The notes beneath the pieces were generated by a model. It was not told where the DNA came from. It did not search any database and saw nothing but the letters and a program-made list of their open reading frames with translations. Made by a program: the position numbers and the translations under genes. Source: Streptacidiphilus sp041262165 (GTDB taxonomy: Bacteria; Actinomycetota; Actinomycetes; Streptomycetales; Streptomycetaceae). Taken from it: a DNA stretch of 64,000 nucleotides. This document shows, in pieces, positions 8,748 to 16,800 of this stretch (within the stretch, counting starts at the first letter, position 1; every line of letters starts with the position of its first letter). The stretch lies in the NCBI RefSeq assembly GCF_041262165.1, contig NZ_JBGCBY010000004.1, positions 186,001-250,000 on the forward strand. Direction: 5' to 3'.

Positions 8748-8846
8748 ATATCCAGCACATATCCAGCACCGTAGTGATGAAGAGGAGTGATGACGTGGGA
8801 CGAAACCGCTGACGGGGCGTCATTTTATCCAGCACATATCCAGCAC
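8748..8846. repeat. Two tandem dimers of an 11-bp unit (ATATCCAGCAC)
   Basis: ATATCCAGCAC occurs twice head-to-tail at 8748-8769. A second dimer at 8825-8846 has TTATCCAGCAC then ATATCCAGCAC. The same unit is present as a dimer at 9002-9023 (second unit GGATCCAGCAC) and as a single copy at 5794-5804. Confidence 0.85.
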
Positions 8847-8926
8847 GGGTGGTGAAACGGGGCAGGTTGGCATATGCGCAAACTACCTCTCACCTGCAGA
8901 TTTGGTGAATTGTCACCACCCGTGCC

Positions 8927-9289
8927 ATGGCGGGCACTAGACGTTGAAGCGGAATGCCCCGTGCAGCGCAGTCACCTGCGGAAACGTCGGATTCGGCCGA
9001 AATATCCAGCACGGATCCAGCACCGTCGACGGCCGCAGCGCCGACTTCAGTCGCTGTAGTGGTAGCGAGCCTTGAGGATCTTCACTTCCTTGTCGTCAGT
9101 CCGATAGACGAGCCGGTGTTCATCGTCGATTCGGCGCGACCAGTAGCCGGACAGATCCCCCTTGAGCGGTTCAGGCTTACCCGCGCCCGTGAACGGATCC
9201 CGCCGGATCTCCCCGATCAGGCGCGTGACCCTCTTGGCCTTCTTCCTGTCCGCGCCGAGCCAGAAGAGGAAGTCCTCCCACCCACCCGG
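8927..9289. repeat. Direct repeat copy 2 (truncated yoeB region)
   Basis: About 363 bp nearly identical to 5719-6070, in the same orientation. The copy carries one extra 11-bp unit. It breaks off within the first codons of yoeB, so the antitoxin gene and the ribosome site were not duplicated. Confidence 0.9.
9047..9289 (-). pseudogene. Truncated second copy of yoeB, without antitoxin
   Basis: The sequence encodes the YoeB toxin from WEDFLFWLGADRKKAKRV through the C-terminal RYHYSD, differing from the intact copy at only a few residues. The first ~10 residues are replaced by unrelated sequence (a possible TTG start at 9298 gives MPGPGG), and no ribosome site or yefM precedes it. The Glu, Arg and His-Tyr active-site residues are intact. 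It is therefore probably silent rather than inactive, since an expressed toxin without linked antitoxin would need the YefM made 3 kb away. Confidence 0.8.
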
Positions 9290-9382
9290 TCCCGGCAACC
9301 AGCCCTACGGACACGAAGCGTCATCACCTACCGAGCCTCCAGATACCTCCCCGCCGCTGAACTTCGTTGCCCCGCGCATCGG

Positions 9383-9499
9383 CTATGAACGTCCGCTGCC
9401 CACGAGACACTTGAGCAGCAGGTCCGTCGCCCCCAGCAGGAGCGTCAGCAGCCACCGCGCCACTGGGGCCAGGAGAATCTGGGCACGCTGCCAGGCCAT
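9383..9499 (-). CDS. 38-aa hydrophobic peptide ORF
   Basis: ATG 9499 is preceded by GGAGAGGAGG with 9-base spacing, one of the better ribosome sites in this region. It encodes 38 residues: a short basic start MAWQRAQ, a hydrophobic Leu-rich segment (ARWLLTLLLGATDLLLKCLV) and GSGRS. This could be a single membrane helix with one Cys. It lies 52 bp downstream of the methyltransferase gene in the same direction, so it may be the last gene of the ATP-grasp operon. Too short for homology by eye. Confidence 0.45.
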   Translation of the reverse strand: MAWQRAQILLAPVARWLLTLLLGATDLLLKCLVGSGRS

Positions 9500-9551
9500 C
9501 GGTACGGTCCTCCTCTCCGGTAGCGTGGTCACGCGTCAACGCGGTGGACCA

Positions 9552-10195
9552 TCAAACAACCTCGGCCTTGGTCGCATAGGCGTGGATCCAGGTCAAGTCC
9601 CGGTAGCCGGGACCGAAGCGCTCGAACTCGTTCGAGCGCTCCACCGACGCCACCTCGAAGCCTGCTTCCCGAAGCATCGCGGCGACCTGCGGGACCGTCT
9701 GGTAACTGTAGAAGCGGGCGCTGTCGCTGCTGAACCGCTCAACAATCTGCTCCTCGCCTATACCTTCCTTGAAGCTGACGAAGAGACCACCCCCGGGAGC
9801 GAGAACGCGGAAGAACTCGGCGAACGCAGTGGCGACATCCCCATCCCTGAGGTGGAGCAGTGTGGCCTGGCACCAGACACCAGCGAAGGTCCGGTCGGGG
9901 AACTCCAGCTTGCGGGCGTCCATCCGACCAAAGGTGAGAGTGGGGTGGAGCTGGCGGGCGCGCTCGACGAAGCCAGCCGACAGGTCGACACCCTCGGCCC
10001 GCAGGCCCCGCTCGGCCAGCAGTGCGGTGTCCCGCCCGAATGCGCAGCCCACGTCCAACACGCGTCCGGACGGGTCGGCGACGAGGGCCATGAAGGCGTC
10101 CAGTTCGGCTGCTGGGTCATCCCTTGGGTCGCCGCTTCGTAACGTGCAGGGTTCTGGTCGTACGCCCTGATAGTGCTGCTGAGGTAGTCCTCCAC
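9552..10195 (-). pseudogene. SAM-dependent methyltransferase, frameshifted near its N-terminus
   Basis: A class I methyltransferase core is clear: motif I VLDVGCAFGRD, then GVDLSAGFVERARQ, the motif-IV region GVWCQATLLHL and FFRVLAPGGGLFVSFKEG. The start with the good ribosome site (GAGGAG before GTG 10195) encodes MEDYLSSTIRAYDQNPARYE, which is the usual family N-terminus. That frame shifts by one base near 10110-10125 before joining the core frame (PAAELDAFMALVADP). As written, only a shorter product from ATG 10091 (179 aa) could carry motif I. GTG 10195 lies 17 bp after the ATP-grasp stop codon. Either a real inactivating or truncating mutation or a sequencing error. Confidence 0.75.
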
Positions 10196-10212
10196 GGATG
10201 CGCTCCTCTGGA

Positions 10213-11439
10213 TCAACCGACGGCGGGAACGATCTCGACGCTGTCCTGGAACCAGGTGCTCAGACCGGCGATCCGTTCGGCGACCTCCTGTGTATCCGCA
10301 CCACTGAGGACGGCTTGGCCCGCGCGCATGTGGCTGGCCGAGTGGAAGTCCGGCGTGACGCCGCCCGGGGCCACATAGATGTCGACCTCGACTACGCCCG
10401 GCAGCGCCAGGGTCTCCTCCGTGGTCGGGACCGAGACCACCAGGCCCTGCTGGCACTGCAGGTTGAGACCGCCGTACGACTCAGTCGACCGCAGCGGCTC
10501 GTCCTGGATGCCTGACGGCAGGCCCAGCGCCGCCAGCGCCCACTCGTCGTGCAGGTTCACCTCGAAGGTGAGCTCGAATACCCGGTCCGCACGCCCGCCG
10601 CCGACGCGGGCCGCGCACTCGCCGAACACCGCCTCGACCCCGTCCCAGAAGACCTCCAGGTGGAAGACGCCATCCTGGAACTGAAGCGCTTTGAACGCGG
10701 CCTCAGTCAGCGCGCGGGATTCCGTGTATAGGGCGGGGGCTTCGTGCTCTGGCAGCGTCTGATAGGCAACAACGCCGCCTCCATGACACTCGATCATGTT
10801 CTGGAAGTACCGGGAGAGCGAGAAGGCGAGCACCTCGCCGCCGCGGACGACGCCGTCGATGAAATACTCCTGGCCGGGGACGTACTCCTCCAGCAGCCAA
10901 GGGCCGTCACAGACCTGACGGGCCGCCTCGATTGCCTGCCGGAGCCCTTCCTCGTCGCGCACAACCACCGTGTGTAGGGCCCCCGCGCCATGCAGCGGCT
11001 TGAGCACCTGGGGAAAGCCGACCGTCGTGACGTCCAGTCGCTCCAAGCTCTCGACCAGTGTGTGGCCCGCGGTCCGTACACCCGCCCGGCGCAGCATGTC
11101 CTTCTGGACGAACTTGTCCCGCATGGCCAAGGTGGGCAGCGATCCGGCGCCGAGCGCCCCGCCGACCTCGGCGACAGCGGCCGCCTGTACGAGGTAGAAC
11201 TCGTTGGCGCTGCAAATCGCGCCGAAATCCGAAGGGCTGAGGGCGCTTCGGGCCAGACCACCGAGGATGTCCTCGACGCTGCCCGGATCCGCCACCACGA
11301 TGGCAGCGGCGCCTGCCGCGCGAACAGCCGGCGCGTCCTTGGCCGGCACGATGCAGGTCACTTCTGCGCCGGCCCGGTGCAGCGCACCGATGGGCCGCGG
11401 ATCCCAGCCAATATGCAGGACCGGGTTGGGTATTTCCAT
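10213..11439 (-). CDS. ATP-grasp ligase (carboxylate-amine / peptide ligase type)
   Basis: A 408-residue ATP-grasp enzyme of the L-amino-acid/peptide ligase kind, which activates a carboxylate as acyl-phosphate and joins it to an amine. Visible parts: N-terminal Rossmann-like VLHIGWDPRPIGALHRAG; the pre-ATP-grasp KFVQKDMLRRAGV; nucleotide-binding FPQVLKPLHGAGA and LLEEYVPGQEYFIDG; metal-binding HLEVFWDG and FGECAARVGGG; then a biotin-carboxylase-like C-terminal domain. ATG 11439 has an AAAGGA site. Upstream by 53 bp is a small peptide gene, and downstream are a methyltransferase and a hydrophobic small ORF. This is the layout seen when ATP-grasp enzymes modify ribosomal peptides, but a free amino-acid substrate is equally possible. 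Confidence 0.85.
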   Translation of the reverse strand: MEIPNPVLHIGWDPRPIGALHRAGAEVTCIVPAKDAPAVRAAGAAAIVVADPGSVEDILGGLARSALSPSDFGAICSANEFYLVQAAAVAEVGGALGAGSLPTLAMRDKFVQKDMLRRAGVRTAGHTLVESLERLDVTTVGFPQVLKPLHGAGALHTVVVRDEEGLRQAIEAARQVCDGPWLLEEYVPGQEYFIDGVVRGGEVLAFSLSRYFQNMIECHGGGVVAYQTLPEHEAPALYTESRALTEAAFKALQFQDGVFHLEVFWDGVEAVFGECAARVGGGRADRVFELTFEVNLHDEWALAALGLPSGIQDEPLRSTESYGGLNLQCQQGLVVSVPTTEETLALPGVVEVDIYVAPGGVTPDFHSASHMRAGQAVLSGADTQEVAERIAGLSTWFQDSVEIVPAVG

Positions 11440-11492
11440 GTCAGATCCTTTATCTGCGGCCGGAGTTGCTGTCTGCAGCGCGGAGAATGCCG

Positions 11493-11663
11493 TCAGGCCT
11501 GCGGCTGGGTGGCGGAGTTCCAGCCCACGTCGGCCTGATGGGTGGTCGCCGGCCGGTCGGCCGCGCTGGTCGCTGCGATCGCCAGACCGACGCCGATAGC
11601 TGCAGCAACAACCGCCACAACGCCCTTACGCACAAAGTTCCTGGCGTTGTCAACAGCAGCCAT
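11493..11663 (-). CDS. Small membrane-type peptide, candidate substrate of the ATP-grasp enzyme
   Basis: ATG 11663 is preceded by GGAG six bases away and encodes 56 residues; an upstream in-frame ATG (11675) would add four. The sequence has a basic N-terminus (VDNARNFVRKG), one hydrophobic helix (VVAVVAAAIGVGLAIAATSA) and a polar tail DRPATTHQ then DVGWNSATQPQA. It lies directly upstream of, and in line with, the ATP-grasp gene. It could be a signal-like leader plus a C-terminal core, or a small membrane subunit. The ISAs1-type element ends only 23-35 bp upstream, so the native promoter has probably been displaced. Confidence 0.6.
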   Translation of the reverse strand: MAAVDNARNFVRKGVVAVVAAAIGVGLAIAATSAADRPATTHQADVGWNSATQPQA

Positions 11664-11697
11664 TGCCTGCTCCATGTTCTTACGTCAGGGCAATAGC

Positions 11698-13156
11698 CAG
11701 GGCCCCGGAGAAGTAGGGGAATGTCCGATTTGATCATGGGATGCCCTGGAGTCTGAGGGCCTGGGCTGGCGCTGTGTGGGCACGTCGCACGCTGGCGGTG
11801 TTGTCGTAGCCGGCGAGTCGGAGGGTGCCTCGGACGATGTCGCGCAGGACCGCCATCACGGTGGGGGTGTTGCGGGTGCGGACCTGGCTGGCGTCCTCGC
11901 CGAACGTCACGTCTCTGATCCAGTGGACGCTGTTCTCGATGGTCCAGTGGCCGCGGGCCCAGGTCGCGATTTCCTGGGCGCTGGCCTGGTGGGCGGCGAG
12001 GTCGGTGACGGCGAAGAGCGTCTCGCTGGTCCATTTCCTCGTGCCGAGGCGGCGGCGCCTGCGGCGGATCCGGACGACCTGCTTGGCATGGGGGAAGAGC
12101 AGGCCGTCCACGGAGGCGACCTGGACCTCGCGGACCTCTTCGCGGCCGTGGCCGCGACTGGTGGAGCGGTCCAGGACGGGCACGTCCTTCCAGGGCAGCC
12201 GCTGGAGTTGGCGGGCCGGGGTCGGCTGGTTGTTCTTGACGGTGAGCAGGTAGTGGGCGCCGCGCTGGTTCACCAGGTAGGTGGCGTGGGCGCGTTGGGC
12301 GTGGAGGGCGTCCACCGTGACGACCGCGCCTGCCGGGTCGGCATCGTCGACCTGGTCCAGTTGCGGGGCGAACTCGGGAATCTCGTTGGTCTTGGCGCCT
12401 ATCTCGCGGGCCGCGAGGGTGACGGCGTCGCTGTGGCGCAGGGCGGACAGGATGAAGATCTGGCTGCCGTCGGGGCGCTTGGCGCCGCGCAGGCACTTGC
12501 CGTCCACGGCCACGGCGGTCCGACGCGGCTTGGGTAACGGGCTGGCGGTAGCGGTGCGGTGGGCGCGGCGCTGTTCGCGCTCCGGTACGCCGTCCGGGGT
12601 GAGCCGAGCGGGTTCGGGGCGGGTAAGCGCGGCCAGGCCGGCGAAGCCGGCCGCGGCGAGTTCGCCTGGGTCGACCTTGCCGTAGGCGTCGCGCAGGGTG
12701 CGCTCGTCCGGGACGCGGTGGCGGCCGGTGAACGGGTCGAAGGGGCACCCGAGCCGCCGCAGCTCCTCCTGGCCGCAGCGGCGCCCCCACTCCGCCATCG
12801 CAGCAAGGGAGTTGTGGCCTGCCGCGCTCATCGCGCACACCCCGATCGCCAGCAGCGTCGCCAATCGGTAGCGCACCCCGCGCGGATCCCGCGGGTCAGG
12901 CACCCGGACTAGGTGGTCGAGCAGGCCTTCCGGAACTGCCGACGTCGCGCGGAGCGGCAACACGGCCGACGCGAGGAAGGGCGCGACGTCCGGCGTCGGG
13001 GACATGAGCGATGATGGGGCAACGAGCACGGCAGCCTTGCGGATCTTGAAGCGTAGAGAACTCCATGATCCACGGGACCGTGCTCGCCTCACGTCGGGGC
13101 ACTCGCCTTCCGCGACCAGGTTAAACGCGACATTCCCCTACTTCTCCGGGGCCCTG
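11698..13156 (-). mobile_element. ISAs1-family insertion sequence with perfect 28-bp inverted repeats
   Basis: Terminal inverted repeats at 11698-11725 and 13129-13156 are identical over 28 bp, beginning CAGGGCCCCGGAGAAGTAGG. They enclose one transposase gene, and total length is 1459 bp. The flanking 10-mers (GGGCAATAGC left, GGTGACCCGC right) are not direct repeats, so the target-site duplication expected for this family is absent. Confidence 0.9.
11734..13005 (-). CDS. ISAs1-family DDE transposase
   Basis: An intact 423-residue transposase from ATG 13005; the frame is open to 13092 but the family start fits MSPTPDVAPFLASAV. Family features include LLDHLVRVPDPRDPRGVRY, the first catalytic Asp in VAVDGKCLRGA, the second in VVTVDALHAQ, and the Glu-containing HWTIENSVHWIRDVTFGEDAS. 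No frameshifts were found, and together with perfect terminal repeats this suggests a recent, potentially active element. It is the sole gene of the element. Confidence 0.93.
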   Translation of the reverse strand: MSPTPDVAPFLASAVLPLRATSAVPEGLLDHLVRVPDPRDPRGVRYRLATLLAIGVCAMSAAGHNSLAAMAEWGRRCGQEELRRLGCPFDPFTGRHRVPDERTLRDAYGKVDPGELAAAGFAGLAALTRPEPARLTPDGVPEREQRRAHRTATASPLPKPRRTAVAVDGKCLRGAKRPDGSQIFILSALRHSDAVTLAAREIGAKTNEIPEFAPQLDQVDDADPAGAVVTVDALHAQRAHATYLVNQRGAHYLLTVKNNQPTPARQLQRLPWKDVPVLDRSTSRGHGREEVREVQVASVDGLLFPHAKQVVRIRRRRRRLGTRKWTSETLFAVTDLAAHQASAQEIATWARGHWTIENSVHWIRDVTFGEDASQVRTRNTPTVMAVLRDIVRGTLRLAGYDNTASVRRAHTAPAQALRLQGIP

Positions 13157-13399
13157 GGTGACCCGCATCTTCGATCGCCGTTTAAGTTCGGGCGTGTCGG
13201 ATATCGCGCCCGCAGTTCCGTGCCGGTTCGTGCTGTAGTACTTGGCACCTGATGGCGACGTGTATTCAGACGCGAACTTCGTACCGTAAACCTCACGCTG
13301 TGAATCAGCATAGGTCTGCAGCGGATCGCAGCCATTGGTGTTGTGCACCAAGATCGGCGTCGTCCCGGCCAGTACAGAGTACGTGTCCGGTGCCCTTAG
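13157..13399 (-). pseudogene. Orphan RHS toxin tip (Hint end plus CT module), cut by the insertion sequence
   Basis: The frame is open from a TGA at 13400-13402 up to the ISAs1 end. It begins with a Hint-domain tail, TYSVLAGTTPILVHN, almost the same as TYYVLAGTTPVLVHN in the intact RHS protein next door. It then runs into a different toxin tip: CDPLQTYADSQREVYGTKF, ASEYTSPSGAKYYSTNRHG, and more. There is no start codon or ribosome site. The tip resembles the opening of deaminase-like RHS toxins (YTSPSG...), but the catalytic part is missing because the insertion sequence ends it. This is the classic orphan-CT layout: a displaced toxin module downstream of the active toxin and its immunity gene. 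Confidence 0.75.
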
Positions 13400-13443
13400 T
13401 CATTCTCGCAGGCCCAATCCATGCCTACGCAACGACTGAGGCC

Positions 13444-13463
13444 CTCTCGGATCACTCCGAGAG
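13444..13463 (-). terminator. Hairpin terminator after the immunity gene
   Basis: CTCTCGGA (13444-13451), loop TCAC, TCCGAGAG (13456-13463): a perfect 8-bp stem that can extend further with a bulge. It lies about 45 bp past the stop of the immunity-type gene. Confidence 0.7.
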
Positions 13464-13505
13464 AGCCTCTGAACTGTACCCAGATCCCATGGGAACGAAC
13501 GTTCC

Positions 13506-13865
13506 CTATCCGAGCTGCGAGAGCCAGTGCGTTGCAACCTCTGCTGTCAGCGGATCGAATATCTCTGGTGTTGCCGACTCGAGCAGAAACTCCTTGAGAA
13601 GATCAGCATGTCCGCCCTCGAATGCGAGGTCGTCGCGACCTTCCAGCGTCTCGGCCCATAGCCTCCATTCTTCCGGCCGCAGTTCACCGCTCAGGACTGC
13701 CTCCAGGACTCGAATTGCGTCCGATCTGGTGAGTTCAATCAGCTCGTGACTTGAATCCCAACCGAAAGCCGCCAAATCAGCGCATGCAGTTCTAAGATCA
13801 CCCCTGATGCCTACCACCGATCGAAGCGCATCAGCGCGGGCTCGATGCGATTCATCTAGTGTCAT
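13506..13865 (-). CDS. Probable immunity protein for the RHS toxin
   Basis: A 119-residue acidic cytoplasmic protein starting MTLDESHRARADALRSV, with the motif ELRPEEWRLWAETLEGRDDL and DLLKEFLLESATPEIFDPLT. That helical pattern (a Glu/Trp helix followed by GRDD and a hydrophobic helix) is common in small immunity-type proteins downstream of actinobacterial polymorphic toxins. ATG 13865 has a GGAGGAGC ribosome site and begins 24 bp after the RHS stop codon, so the two genes are co-transcribed. Function is inferred from position and fold pattern, and its specificity for the adjacent toxin tip is an inference. Confidence 0.75.
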   Translation of the reverse strand: MTLDESHRARADALRSVVGIRGDLRTACADLAAFGWDSSHELIELTRSDAIRVLEAVLSGELRPEEWRLWAETLEGRDDLAFEGGHADLLKEFLLESATPEIFDPLTAEVATHWLSQLG

Positions 13866-13889
13866 ATCGAGCTCCTCCAGCGAAATCTG

Positions 13890-16800
13890 TCAGCACGGCG
13901 GGTGAGATGGATTGAACTTGTCTTTGACGTGAGCAACCGAGCCATCGGGAACCACGGTTGTTTTATTGTAGGCAGTAGTGTCTCCGGCCGCATTTACGAT
14001 TTTAGCGTAAAGGGCATAGGAGCCCGGAACCCGACCCGGGACACGCGTCTCAAACTGCACTGCACCGTCGCCTGCCGACGTAATTTCGGTATCGAGAGCA
14101 GCGGCAGGAAGCTTCTTTATGTACCGCTTGTAGTTGGACTGCTGCGCTGATGTCAGATCATCAACCGAAACAGAGTTGCCACTGTCATTGTGAACCAATA
14201 CCGGCGTGGTGCCTGCCAGTACATAGTACGTGTGGAGTTCGGTGACGGTGAGGTCGTAGGTGGTGGCGGTGGCGTGGTAATTGCGGACGACTGTGACGTT
14301 GGGGGTGGTGGCGTCGGGCTGGCGGAGCTGGGTGCCCGCAGTGAGTTGGCTTGCGTTGGTCCACTGGTGGGTGGTGGCGTTCCAGAAGGGGTGGTGCCAG
14401 GTCGTCGTGATGACGGCCGTCTTGGGGTGTGTCGCCTGGTTGGTCTTGCTGTTGCTGTCCTTGGCCGGGGGGGCGTGGGCTCCGTGTCCGGTGGTGGCGA
14501 GGGTGAGTTGGGTGAAGTCGTGGTCGGTGGTGGTGGTGATCAGTTGGACGACGGTCTCGGGCCTGGAGAGGCCGGTCTGCGGGTCGGTGGCCAGGACTAG
14601 GTCCCCGGCATGGATGTCTTGGATCTTCTTGGTCGAACCATCTGCCATTGCGACCTGGGTGCCGGCGATGAAGCTGTGCGCACCGGCGGGGCAGCCGGCG
14701 GCTGCGTCTTGCTTGGCTGCGGCGACCTCCGCGTTGGCGGCTTCGGCTTCAGCTCTCGCTCCGTCTTCGGCGGCGACGGCGGCGTGTTCGATGTCTTCGG
14801 CGCCCTTGATTGCTTCTTCGGCGTGCTCGATGGCGTGCCAGACCTTGAAGGCTTCAACGCCGACCTTCATGGCTTTGAAGATCTTGCCCCAGGGGACGAA
14901 GTTGAGGGCGGTGCTGATACAGCCCATGACGTCGCCCTTGGTGAAGCAGTTGACCGCATCGGTGACGCCGATCAGGTCGCCCACCAGACTGATGATCTTG
15001 TGGAGCAGGCCTTCCTTGTTGGCCTTCGCAGCCGCTGCTACGGCGCTGGCGGTGGCGGCAGCGCGGGCTTGGGCTGCGGCTTCGGCTTGGGCAGCCTGCT
15101 GGTCCGCGGTGGCTTGCGCGACTGTGGTCTTGCCTGATCCGTCGCCTTGCCCGAGATCCCGACCGCCCCAGCTCTGGTTGTCCTGGGCGGAGTTGCGTGC
15201 TCCGGTGACGATCCACTGCGGGTTGCCGTCGCCGTCGGTGATCCTCGTGACTAGGCCCTCGGGATCAGTCTTGGAGACGGGGCTGTTGTTGGCGTAGGCG
15301 TAGGCGTTCCACTGCTGCGGGTCCCCGGAGGCGATCAAGGGATCGGGGGAGAGGAATTTGCCGGTGGAGGGGTCGTATTCGCGGGCGCCGAGGTTGGTCA
15401 GGCCGGTGGTGTCGTCGCGTTGTCCGCCGACGAAGCCCTTGTCGCCCATCCAGCTGAAGGTGGGGCTGGTGCGGTCCTGGCCGAAGGGGGTGTAGGAGCG
15501 GCGGTTGACCGAGGCGGTGTTGGAGGCGCTGATTTCCAGCTGGTTGGTGCCCTGCTGGTTGGGGATGGTGTAGAAGACCTGGCCGGTGGCGTCGTGGACG
15601 GCGACGGTCATGCCGGCCACGGCGATGTAGCGCACCGCGGAGGCCTGGGTTGCGCCCTGGTTGAGGGTGATTTCCTCGTCGCCGACGAACAGGGTGGTGG
15701 CCTGGTTGTCCTGACGGATCAGCAGGTTGCCTGAGGCGTCGTAGCGGTAGTTGGTGGTCTCGGTTGTTGAGCCGGTGGTGGCCAGGGAGAAGAGTTTGCC
15801 CTCAGTGTCGTAGGTGAGGGTGTCGGTGCCGGCCTGGCTGGTGCGGCTGGTGGTGTTGCCCGAGGCGTCGTAGGTGTAGTTGATGGTGGATCCGGCGATG
15901 GCTCCGGCGGCGTTGCTACCGGAGGCCTTGACCAGGCCGTGGGCCGGGGATCCGGGGTTGGTGCCGGTGGCGGTGTTGCCGGTGCCGCCGACGGGGGTGT
16001 TGGTGGTGGTGACGTCGTTGGCGGTGACGCCGGCTATGTCGTGGTTGACCTGGGTGAGCCGGTTGCCCTGCTGGTCGTAGGTCCAGGACCGCCAGTAGGG
16101 GTTGGGGCCGCCCACGCTGGGCGAGTTCCCGACCGCGGGGGTGGCGGCGCAGGCGTCGGTGCCGGTCCACGCCGAGGTGAGGCGCTGCAGGTAGTCGTAG
16201 CCGTAGCACTGGGTGTCGGTGGCGGCGCCGGTGCCGCCGGGGTTCTGCTGATCGGTGATCGAGGTGATCAGTCCCGATCCGGCGGAGACCTGGCTGTTGG
16301 CGTACGCGTAGCTCGTGTTGTCGACGGTAGTCGACCCAGAGCCGGTGACCACGGTGGAGTTGGTCAGGCGTGCGGTCTGGTCATCCCAACCCAGCGTCTG
16401 TTGGGCGAAGTTGGTCGAGGGCCCGTAGGTCAGGCGCAGGGGTTGGCCGAGTTCGTTGTAGGCGACCTTGTCGAGGTAGTCCCACGAGGCGGAGGAGGCG
16501 CTGGTCTGCTGTCCGTATTGGTCGTAGCCGTAGCCGATGGTCTCGGACGCGAGGTTGCCGGCTGCGCTGTCGGTGTAGGAGGTGACTTGGCCGGTGTAGC
16601 TGTAGGTGTAGGAGGTGCTGTAGGTGCCGGCCAGGGCGCCCTCGGAAGTGGGGACGGTGGTGTAGGTGCCCTGGGTCCAGCCGTGCGTGTCGTAGCCGGA
16701 GACCGCGGTGGTGTAGGCGTTGCCGTTGTAGTAGCTGCTCGAGGAGGTGGGCTGGCCCTTGGCCAGGGAGTCGTAAACGTAGGACTGAAGCTTGTTGGCG

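Noticed and set aside
8748..9023. Possible CRISPR-like array because of the repeated 11-bp unit
   Set aside because: Units are too short, head-to-tail without spacers, and no cas genes are present.
11688..13166. A target-site duplication around the ISAs1 element
   Set aside because: The left and right flanking 10-mers do not match.
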